Shown piece after piece: positions 6,401 through 12,755 of a DNA stretch of 12,755 nt. Made by a program: the position numbers and the translations under genes. The stretch's first letter is position 1, and every line of letters begins with the position of its first letter. The stretch is from an uncultured bacterium. Lineage in GTDB: Bacteria > Cyanobacteriota > Vampirovibrionia > Gastranaerophilales > Gastranaerophilaceae. Under the pieces are notes generated by a model. The model saw nothing but the letters and a program-made list of their open reading frames with translations. It did not search any database and had not been told where the DNA came from. Location of the stretch: positions 1 to 12,755 of the forward strand of contig CAMVQX010000033.1 of NCBI GenBank assembly GCA_947169755.1, written 5' to 3'.

Positions 6401-9400
6401 TTATATCATTGATGTATTTGCACGTCTGGCAGCCGTTTGCTCTTCCAACATCATGTTCATATAAAGTATCTTGTTCTGAGTTGCCTGATCAAGATTTATG
6501 AACTCTGTTCCGGCACGTCTGTCTGTTGCTGAAACAACTTTGACACTTGTATTAATGTTTATATTACCATATGCAATATTAACAGGAATTACATCGCCGA
6601 CTTTTACACCGTTGTGGTGAGATATTGCCATACCACCCCTTGAAATATCAAGTATGCCTTCAATTTGAGAAGTGTCAGCAATACTGATTGGTGTTGAGCT
6701 ATCTGCCGTACTGAATCTCATGAACTGACGTTTGTCTGTTGAGTATATCGGATTGTCAAGTACACGTTGTTTGTATACTTCCCTGCCCGGATCATCATCA
6801 GTATCGGTATCATTATCATTGTCTGTATCAATATCGATATCAGTATCTGTATCGGTATCTGTATCGGTATCATCATCCAAATCATCATCAGTATCAATAT
6901 CAGTATCTGTGTCTGCATCGGTATCGTTATCTGTATCGGTATCGATATCTGTATCGTTGTCACTATCATTGTCATTATCGCTATCTGTATCAATATCTGT
7001 ATCGGTATCAACGTCAGTATCCGTATCAGTATCTGTATCAATATCTGTATCTGAATCCAAATCTGTATCTGTATCCAAATCTGTATCGGTATCTAAGTCT
7101 GTATCGGTATCGTTATCTGTATCAGTATCTGTATCGGTATCAATATCAATATCTGTATCGGTATCTGTATCTAAATCAGTATCAGAGTCTAAGTCTGTAT
7201 CAATATCTGTATCTGTATCGATATCGGTATCGATATCTGTATCAGAGTCTAAGTCTGTATCTGTATCTAGGTCAGTATCTGTATCCAAATCTGTATCGGT
7301 ATCGTTATCCGTATCAGTATCATCATCAGTATCAACTACGATTTCAGGATCGTCGATATCTGTATCAGTATCTAAGTCAGTATCGTTATCTGTATCGGTA
7401 TCAATATCTGTGTCAATATCTGTATCGGTATCAATATCGGTATCGATATCTGTATCTGAGTCTAAGTCTGTATCTGTATCTAGGTCAGTATCTGTATCCA
7501 AATCTGTATCGGTATCGTTATCCGTATCAGTATCATCATCTGTATCAACTACGATTTCAGGATCGTCGATATCTGTATCTGTATCTAAGTCTGTATCGTT
7601 ATCTGTATCGGTATCAATATCTGTGTCGATATCTGTATCAGTATCTGTATCGGTGTCAATATCTGTATCTGAATCTAAGTCTGTATCTGTATCCAAATCT
7701 GTATCTGTATCGATATCAGTATCACTATCACTATCTGTATCAATTACAACTTCCGGATCCGGACGCGGAATAACTAAGTTATCATCATCTTCTTCAGTAC
7801 CAAGTTTGCTTGGATCTGTTACACCATCATAACCTTGATCATGACCTTGTTCACTACCACCATAATAGTAGTTTCTGTCATCTTCAGGTTTGCCTACTGC
7901 TGTGACATCTTCAGGTCTTACAGCTTTACCTCTGATAGAGATTGGAGTTCCGTTAGGTGTATTTATCGGGTTAGTTGTAGAATCTTCAATAACTACAGAT
8001 TTGCCATTTGGTCTGTGTTTACCCATATTGAAGTAATATCCGCCGGCATAAGCATTATCAGCAACAAGAGTTAAGTCTTGTTCATGGTCAGGTCTTCCAA
8101 TACCTTTACCGTTTATTACACCATTTTTAACTACGATTGTTGAATCAGCAGCATGCTCATATTCAGGATCTTCATAAGGACATAAGTAACTTCCTGTATC
8201 AAGTGCTGTCAATTTAACTTTATTAGGAACTATATTATTATTTGGTCCGTAGTAATCATTTTTTGTATTATTTGTACCATAAGTCTTCGGAGCTTTACCG
8301 AGGTTATTTATGTACATATTTTTACCGCGTGTTGTAATGTCTATATTATTTTTAGCGGTTGTTTCATCAATATAAACATCGCCTGAAAATTCAGCGTTTA
8401 TGTTACCGGTTCTTGAAACCATTGCACAAACATTTGTATCAAGTTTCTGACCGTCTTCACCATCCATACCTCTTACGTTGATATCTTTGATTGCCAACAT
8501 GTCAACGCCTTGTTCCGAGGTATTGTTCGGATTAACAACGTGAGGTTGTGTTGCATCATCACCATAGAATATAGTATTTACACCATTTTGTCTGAATGTT
8601 AATGCCTTACCGTTTTCACCGATACTACCGCTGGCAATAATTGAAATACCCGTACCTTCTACGTTCGGATTATTACCATTTTTAGCTCTGTTTACAATGT
8701 TATATGCGTGAGCACCTCTGTTAGTACCGTCATCAGCCAATAAAATAACTCTACCGTCAGATTTAATCTGGTCAACTTTCATATCAGTGTTCAAACTTGC
8801 AATATTAATAAGAGATTCGTTAGAGCCTTTTGTGCTGATTGCCTTTATAGTACCTTGAACTGTTGTATTAATAGATTTTTTCAAATTACGAGCATCTGTA
8901 CCGATACCTGTACAAGCACCACCTTGGCATGGATTTACATCTTTACCGATAGCACCGTTTTGTACATAAATATCAAGGTCGCCATTTGCTTTAATCAAGT
9001 TAGCAGTTGTACCATAGTTGTATAAATTACCGTTTTTAATATCAATATTTACATCATCAGTTGATGTTAAATAATCTTTTCCGGCAGAATAACCAAGAAT
9101 AACGTTAGAATTTTTGTTATCGATGTTGATACCGTTACCGGTAATGTTACCTTTTACGTTAATACCTTCATATCCGGTATTTGTAATATTAACTTCGTCT
9201 GTAGTGTCTGTAGTTTTTGAACCATAGTCAAAAGTTATACCTTTATCACCGGTATTTTTAATATTGATGTCACCGTTACTGTTAGTTAATTTACCGGTTG
9301 ACGCAACTAAAATACCTACACCCTTGTTGTCTAATAATAACTCGCCGTTTTTATTTTTAATGTCACCTGAAACTGTAATATAACCATTTGAGTTATTTAA

Positions 9401-10282
9401 TTTTGTATTTCCGTTTCCGTTTGACATGCTACCTGAAACGTCTATACCTTTTGAACCTAAGTTATCTATTGTAATATCACCTTTACCAAAGTTTTTCATT
9501 TGGCCTGCAACTTTTGTTCCGCCGGCTGAATCATAAGAAAGAATTTTGATACTTCCGTTAGTATTTGCAAAAGCATTTGCAGTATTTAGATTATCTGTAT
9601 TTACTAGCTGGTTAAATAAAGTATTTGCCTGGGAATTTGTACTGATATAATCGGAATTTTTAACACCGGCCATGATTTGAGCTTGGCTGCCGATATTTAC
9701 ATCAGCGGCATTTATATTAACAAAATCACGAGCCAAAACTTTACCGTTAATATCAACTAATGCTGTACCTTTCCCCAACCTTTCTTCATATTGAGGCGTT
9801 AAAGAAGGATTAGCTACATCTTGTTTATATTTTTCATAAGAGTCAGAGTCCGGTGTGTAAACTGATAATGAACCTACATTCAATACACCGCCTGAACCAA
9901 CAACCATACCGTTTGGTGAAATAAATACGGCATGCCCGTTAGTAAAACCACCATTTTTATCAACAGAGTTTAAAATACCTTGAATATTGATTTTATTATC
10001 TACAAGGTTCAAAAATGTTTTTACATTTTTACCTCTGATTGCATCATAAAAGATTAAATTTGCAATATCACCACTACTTAAATCAAATTTATAATATTTT
10101 CTGTAACCAACTGAACCGTCTGAGCTTGTTGCTGTCGGATCAACGTTATAAACTCCGTTATTTCCGGTTACTCCTGTAATGGTTGTTGCCATGACCTGCA
10201 TGCAAAATGACTGCTGCAAGAAGAAACATAAAGTTAATGCCGAAGCGACTACTTTCCTTTTACCAGCTTGTATTTTTATCAT
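6401..10282 (-). CDS. LktA/FhaB-like filamentous adhesin with Asp-Thr stalk and C-terminal PilZ domain
   Basis: Probable large exported adhesin of 1293 residues. In order: a signal peptide (about 1-32; Lys/Arg start, hydrophobic core, likely cleavage after VMA); a haemagglutination/TPS-like domain resembling leukotoxin LktA-family filamentous adhesins (about 33-260; FDLSSGDIANLIF, KINIQGILNSV, FISPNGMVVGSGGVLNVGSLSVYTP); a beta-helix-like body rich in Asn, Gly and Thr with short NG/GD turns (to about 680); a mixed region with few Cys (to 847); 317 residues of alternating Asp-Thr/Ile/Leu/Ser/Asn (848-1164); and a PilZ domain (1185-1283) with both c-di-GMP motifs, R1185-QFM-R1189 and D1212-I-S1214-RG-G1217. 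The start has AAAGGA about 6 bases upstream. No LPxTG or membrane anchor and no TpsB partner is visible in the window. The reading frame is intact throughout. The ligand and the final location are unknown, and the PilZ fusion makes the topology uncertain. Confidence 0.93.
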   Translation of the reverse strand: MIKIQAGKRKVVASALTLCFFLQQSFCMQVMATTITGVTGNNGVYNVDPTATSSDGSVGYRKYYKFDLSSGDIANLIFYDAIRGKNVKTFLNLVDNKINIQGILNSVDKNGGFTNGHAVFISPNGMVVGSGGVLNVGSLSVYTPDSDSYEKYKQDVANPSLTPQYEERLGKGTALVDINGKVLARDFVNINAADVNIGSQAQIMAGVKNSDYISTNSQANTLFNQLVNTDNLNTANAFANTNGSIKILSYDSAGGTKVAGQMKNFGKGDITIDNLGSKGIDVSGSMSNGNGNTKLNNSNGYITVSGDIKNKNGELLLDNKGVGILVASTGKLTNSNGDINIKNTGDKGITFDYGSKTTDTTDEVNITNTGYEGINVKGNITGNGINIDNKNSNVILGYSAGKDYLTSTDDVNIDIKNGNLYNYGTTANLIKANGDLDIYVQNGAIGKDVNPCQGGACTGIGTDARNLKKSINTTVQGTIKAISTKGSNESLINIASLNTDMKVDQIKSDGRVILLADDGTNRGAHAYNIVNRAKNGNNPNVEGTGISIIASGSIGENGKALTFRQNGVNTIFYGDDATQPHVVNPNNTSEQGVDMLAIKDINVRGMDGEDGQKLDTNVCAMVSRTGNINAEFSGDVYIDETTAKNNIDITTRGKNMYINNLGKAPKTYGTNNTKNDYYGPNNNIVPNKVKLTALDTGSYLCPYEDPEYEHAADSTIVVKNGVINGKGIGRPDHEQDLTLVADNAYAGGYYFNMGKHRPNGKSVVIEDSTTNPINTPNGTPISIRGKAVRPEDVTAVGKPEDDRNYYYGGSEQGHDQGYDGVTDPSKLGTEEDDDNLVIPRPDPEVVIDTDSDSDTDIDTDTDLDTDTDLDSDTDIDTDTDTDTDIDTDIDTDTDNDTDLDTDTDIDDPEIVVDTDDDTDTDNDTDTDLDTDTDLDTDTDLDSDTDIDTDIDTDTDIDTDIDTDTDNDTDLDTDTDIDDPEIVVDTDDDTDTDNDTDTDLDTDTDLDTDTDLDSDTDIDTDIDTDTDIDTDLDSDTDLDTDTDTDIDIDTDTDTDTDNDTDTDLDTDTDLDTDTDLDSDTDIDTDTDTDTDVDTDTDIDTDSDNDNDSDNDTDIDTDTDNDTDADTDTDIDTDDDLDDDTDTDTDTDTDIDIDTDNDNDTDTDDDPGREVYKQRVLDNPIYSTDKRQFMRFSTADSSTPISIADTSQIEGILDISRGGMAISHHNGVKVGDVIPVNIAYGNININTSVKVVSATDRRAGTEFINLDQATQNKILYMNMMLEEQTAARRANTSMI
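6791..7741 (-). repeat. hexanucleotide-based Asp-Thr repeat tract
   Basis: 951 bases built from degenerate 6-base units (GATACN and variants GATATN, GATTTN, GATAGT, GATAAC) encode residues 848-1164 of the adhesin, with Asp at nearly every second position. Because the unit is a multiple of three, unit gain or loss keeps the frame. It resembles the Ser-Asp stalks of staphylococcal surface proteins in composition and presumably forms a stiff, very acidic, possibly Ca2+-binding spacer; that role is inferred. Confidence 0.95.
7201..7690 (-). repeat. 213-bp tandem duplication inside the Asp-Thr tract
   Basis: The block around the non-repetitive motif DDPEIVV occurs twice, exactly 213 bases (71 codons) apart; the CAACTACGATTTCAGG copies begin at 7333 and 7546 on the plus strand. 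Flanking bases match in the same register from about 7201 to about 7690 with scattered single-base differences. A shorter relative, PDPEVV, opens the tract near 7745-7760. The similarity points to a segmental duplication rather than pure slippage of six-base units. Confidence 0.85.
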
Positions 10283-10352
10283 TTTTATTCCTTTCAGTTT
10301 CCCTAATCGTTATATTAATCGTACCAAGAGCATAGAAATTTTTCTATTTTTT

Positions 10353-10382
10353 ATTACAAATACTTAATATATTTGTATTCAA
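10353..10382 (-). promoter_or_regulatory. candidate adhesin promoter overlapping an inverted repeat
   Basis: On the reverse strand TTGAAT (10377-10382), 18 bases, then TGTAAT (10353-10358) forms a moderate -35/-10 pair, leaving a leader of about 64 bases before the adhesin ATG. A perfect 8-base inverted repeat, TACAAATA (10355-10362) and TATTTGTA (10370-10377) with a 7-base centre, covers most of the spacer and touches both boxes, where an operator would sit. The region is very AT-rich, so alternative boxes can be drawn. Confidence 0.4.
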
Positions 10383-10416
10383 AAATATAAAATCCGTAAA
10401 TAAATTTTCTTGCTAG

Positions 10417-10443
10417 AATGTAAAGAAATGTAAATATTACATT
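10417..10443. repeat. AATGTAAA direct repeats and small inverted repeat at flippase stop
   Basis: AATGTAAA occurs at 10417-10424 and 10427-10434, ten bases (one helical turn) apart. The second copy is also half of an inverted repeat, AATGTAA-ATA-TTACATT (10427-10443), that overlaps the flippase stop codon. On the reverse strand no T run follows, so this is not a convincing terminator. It may be a binding site upstream of the adhesin promoter. Confidence 0.35.
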
Positions 10444-11896
10444 ATTCATGGCGCTTTAAAACAGTTCTTTGAAGTGTAAAATAAACCGCATAGAACACTG
10501 CCAACAATGATAGCATCTTAAACAACGGCGGAGCGTTCAAAGTTGTACTGTATAAATAATGTAAACTTACCATAGGTATTAAAGCTATAAATATCCTCAT
10601 AAATGTTAAACTTGGATAAATTAATCTTAATCCCGGCAGAACAATTATTAAACTCAATAAAAGATATGACAGATTTGCAAGCATAGTCGCTGCACCAACA
10701 CCTATTAATCCCATTTTTGGTATTAATATTATATTTAAAACAACACCTATAATTCCTGAAGTCAGCTTAATAATAAAATCTATATATGTTTTGTTAGCAA
10801 GGTGATATTGCAAAGTTGTGTAATCTGTCATTGCCATAAAAAATGTACCAAATGCAAAAAATGGAATTACTTGAAATGCATCATAGAATTTTTCACTTGA
10901 AGAAAATATAACTACAAAATCCCTTGCATAAAAAGATATAACTGTAATTATAGGTAATGCAATCAATACATAATATCCGGTAAACCTTGAAACAATCGGT
11001 CTTACATCAATTTTTTCTTCATACATATTTATGATACGAGGAATTGCCGCAACTGTGATTATAGAAAAAATTGTCATAAGCAAAGGTAATGTCAGGCTGT
11101 ATGCAACACCGACCAAACCGACTTGAGAGAAGCCATGGATACTATTCATAATAAATTTATTGCTCTGGTTTATAATCCATGCGCTCAACGAAGTAGCCGC
11201 AATCGGAATACCATAAACCATAATAGGAAATACAGATTTCCATTCGATTTTTTGAAATTTGAACCATGACAATATATTACTTTGATAAATCAAAAGCAAA
11301 TCTGTAAGTGTAATTGAAATACCCATACCTAAAAGAAGAGCAACTGCTCCCATATGACAATACTTAACAAAAATTATTGATAAGAAAATTGTCATCAACT
11401 GGTTCGCAATTGTTGATATCGTATAAGAAACAGATTTCAACTGTGCTCTTAAAAGCTGGAACAACAAAGCTCTTATGGCAACAGGTATAATCAAAAACAA
11501 TATCGCAAATAAATATTTTACAGGTATATTAAATTGCGCATAAAACCAATTTCTAAATACAAATGACAACAAAAACATCAAAAATAAGTTTGAAGCCAAC
11601 ATAGTAACAAGAGTTGTTAAATATTTTGGCATATCCTGAGTCATTTGATGCTGTCTGAAAAATCTTAAACCTGAAAGTCCAACCCAATCAGAAAATATAA
11701 TACAAAGAAATGATAAAGTTGCAATTGATAATGAATATAAACCATATTGTTCCGGAGATAAAAGACTCGTATAAACAGGGACTATAATAGCATTCCCAAT
11801 CATGCCGCAAATTTTTGACGGCGAATATTTTATCATGTCTCTAAAAATAGCCGATAATTGTTCTCTTTCAACTTCTTTATTTTCTACAAATTCCAT
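10442..11896 (-). CDS. Wzx-type oligosaccharide flippase (MOP/MATE superfamily)
   Basis: Probable inner-membrane transporter that flips lipid-linked oligosaccharide units to the outer face for polysaccharide, O-antigen or glycan assembly. The 484 residues fit this family and form roughly 12-14 hydrophobic helices with short loops. The N-terminal block IVPVYTSLLSPEQYGLYSL (38-56) is the family hallmark, followed by an Arg-containing second helix end (GLRFFRQHQ). The mid-protein repeat YGIPIAATSLSAWIINQSNKF (228-248) marks the second half of the pseudo-twofold fold. Substrate cannot be read from sequence. It differs from MurJ in lacking recognisable MurJ blocks. The ATG has no clear ribosome-binding site, while a small GTG reading frame with a good one ends two bases before it. 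The gene follows rimO by 80 bases on the same strand and may be co-transcribed. No glycosyltransferases lie in the window. Confidence 0.88.
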   Translation of the reverse strand: MEFVENKEVEREQLSAIFRDMIKYSPSKICGMIGNAIIVPVYTSLLSPEQYGLYSLSIATLSFLCIIFSDWVGLSGLRFFRQHQMTQDMPKYLTTLVTMLASNLFLMFLLSFVFRNWFYAQFNIPVKYLFAILFLIIPVAIRALLFQLLRAQLKSVSYTISTIANQLMTIFLSIIFVKYCHMGAVALLLGMGISITLTDLLLIYQSNILSWFKFQKIEWKSVFPIMVYGIPIAATSLSAWIINQSNKFIMNSIHGFSQVGLVGVAYSLTLPLLMTIFSIITVAAIPRIINMYEEKIDVRPIVSRFTGYYVLIALPIITVISFYARDFVVIFSSSEKFYDAFQVIPFFAFGTFFMAMTDYTTLQYHLANKTYIDFIIKLTSGIIGVVLNIILIPKMGLIGVGAATMLANLSYLLLSLIIVLPGLRLIYPSLTFMRIFIALIPMVSLHYLYSTTLNAPPLFKMLSLLAVFYAVYFTLQRTVLKRHE

Positions 11897-11898
11897 AA

Positions 11899-11937
11899 TT
11901 AATCAATCTTGCGCAAAGTTAATTCAAAACTTCTCAC
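11899..11937 (-). other. possible 12-codon leader ORF before the flippase
   Basis: GTG at 11935-11937 is preceded, six bases upstream, by GAGAAAGG (11944-11951), the best ribosome-binding sequence in the rimO-flippase gap. The frame encodes MRSFELTLRKID and stops with TAA at 11899-11901, two bases before the flippase ATG. Translation could restart there and so supply initiation to a start codon without its own binding site. It could also be chance; no family is recognised. Confidence 0.3.
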
Positions 11938-11976
11938 ATTACACCTTTCTCTATTTATACGATATAACAAATAATC

Positions 11977-12755
11977 TTATTGCACAACCCCAAACAAATC
12001 ATAATCATCTGCCCGTTCAATTTTAACATTTTCTATATCACCGGGAACAACTTGTTCTTTTGATGAAGCATAAACCATGCCGTCAATTTCCGGAGCGTCA
12101 TGCTGTGAACGCAATAAAACAATCCCGTCATCTGTATAACCTTCAACAATGCAAGGAATAGTTTTACCGACATAACTCTCATTAACTTCACGCGAAATTT
12201 TCTGTTGAAGCTTCATCAATTTATTTCTGCGCTGTTTTTTTATTTTTGCCGGCACCTGATGATCCATCGAATAGGAAACTGTATTTTTTTCGCGGGAATA
12301 TTCAAAAACACCCATTTTTTCAAACCTTACTTCTTCAATAAACCTGTAAAGTTCTTCAAATTGTTCATCCGTTTCACCGGGATAGCCGACAATAAATGCA
12401 GATCTTATAGCAACATCCGGAATTTTTGCCCTTATTTTAGCTATCAAAGCTTTATAATCCATTACAGGACGACGCATAGCTTCCAGAATTTGTGAATTTG
12501 AATGCTGAAGCGGTAAATCAATATATTTAACAACCTTATCAAGTTTTGCAATTGCATCAATCAATTCATCTGTAAGTTGAGAAGGATACGCATACATGAT
12601 TCTTATCCATCCCAAACCATCTATATCATTTAGTTTTTCTAGCAACTCAGGCAATGCATGCCTTTTATACAAATCTAATCCGTAACTTGTTGTATCCTGA
12701 GCAATCAGAACAATCTCCGTTACACCTTTTTTAACAAGAGATTTTGCCTCATCGA
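11977..12755 (-). CDS. rimO: ribosomal protein S12 methylthiotransferase RimO (5' end beyond window)
   Basis: Radical-SAM enzyme that adds a methylthio group to the beta-carbon of the conserved Asp of ribosomal protein S12. The 258 C-terminal residues are present and the frame runs off the right edge. The block EIVLIAQDTTSYGLDLY near the edge is the RimO version (MiaB has a QNVNSY type). It is followed by WIRIMYAYPSQLTDELI and KYIDLPLQHSNSQILEAMRRP, both part of the radical-SAM barrel, and FIVGYPGETDEQFEEL. The last 70 residues form a TRAM domain that binds substrate (IPCIVEGYTDDGIVLLRSQ) ending in the typical YDLFGVV. The UPF0004 domain and the CxxxCxxC cluster motif lie outside the window. 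A TTG at 12670-12672 is in frame but is not the start, since conserved sequence continues upstream of it. Confidence 0.95.
   Translation of the reverse strand, partial: DEAKSLVKKGVTEIVLIAQDTTSYGLDLYKRHALPELLEKLNDIDGLGWIRIMYAYPSQLTDELIDAIAKLDKVVKYIDLPLQHSNSQILEAMRRPVMDYKALIAKIRAKIPDVAIRSAFIVGYPGETDEQFEELYRFIEEVRFEKMGVFEYSREKNTVSYSMDHQVPAKIKKQRRNKLMKLQQKISREVNESYVGKTIPCIVEGYTDDGIVLLRSQHDAPEIDGMVYASSKEQVVPGDIENVKIERADDYDLFGVVQ

Noticed and set aside
6791..7741. Repeat array that could be mistaken for CRISPR
   Set aside because: There are no constant repeats separated by unique spacers; the units are six bases, lie in frame, and encode an Asp-Thr protein stalk.
6732..7832. Long plus-strand open frame rich in Ser-Val, opposite the adhesin stalk
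   Set aside because: It is the antisense reading of the GATACN hexamer tract; periodicity alone keeps it open. It has no ribosome-binding site and starts inside the PilZ coding region.
10410..10420. Extended -10 (TGCTAGAAT) on the plus strand driving an antisense RNA into the flippase gene
   Set aside because: There is no matching -35 box and no recognisable product; such matches are common in AT-rich DNA.
12670..12672. TTG as the start codon of rimO
   Set aside because: The conserved RimO block (EIVLIAQDTTSYG) continues in frame upstream to the window edge, so the gene is simply cut by the window.

Overview
The window is AT-rich chromosomal DNA from a bacterium with mostly compact, minus-strand housekeeping genes and one accessory stretch. 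Ribosomal protein S1, valyl-tRNA synthetase, FabI and RimO place it firmly in Bacteria. The low GC content and the LktA/FhaB-type filamentous adhesin ending in a PilZ domain suggest a gut member of the non-photosynthetic Cyanobacteria relatives (Gastranaerophilales/Melainabacteria). That placement is a guess from resemblance, not a demonstrated assignment.

Layout, left to right. (1) 1-1027, minus: the N-terminal 342 codons of rpsA, cut by the window edge, with a well-formed promoter at 1058-1086. (2) 1125-3779, minus: complete valS. (3) 3811-3839: a minus-strand intrinsic terminator separating fabI from valS. (4) 3859-4671, minus: complete fabI with its own promoter at 4696-4724. (5) 4825-6357, plus: an unrecognised 510-residue protein with a coiled coil and a long Gly/Ala-rich hydrophobic part; it is the only plus-strand gene and is divergent from fabI. 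(6) 6357-6388: a long perfect hairpin that can terminate transcription from both sides. (7) 6401-10282, minus: a 1293-residue exported filamentous adhesin with a signal peptide, a haemagglutination/TPS-like N-terminal domain, a beta-helix-like body, a 317-residue Asp-Thr repeat stalk, and a C-terminal PilZ domain carrying both c-di-GMP-binding motifs. (8) 10442-11896, minus: a Wzx-type polysaccharide flippase. (9) 11977-12755, minus: the 3' part of rimO.

How they work together: rpsA, valS and rimO serve translation (ribosome, tRNA charging, S12 methylthiolation), and fabI serves fatty-acid synthesis. The flippase and adhesin are both cell-surface functions and lie head to tail on the same strand behind rimO. 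A 158-bp AT-rich gap with inverted repeats separates them, so the adhesin probably has its own regulated promoter.

The most interesting object is the adhesin. A Sec-exported, surface-type protein that ends in an apparently intact cytoplasmic second-messenger domain poses a topology puzzle, and could be a way of coupling adhesin retention or export to c-di-GMP. There is no gap longer than 300 bases without a gene.
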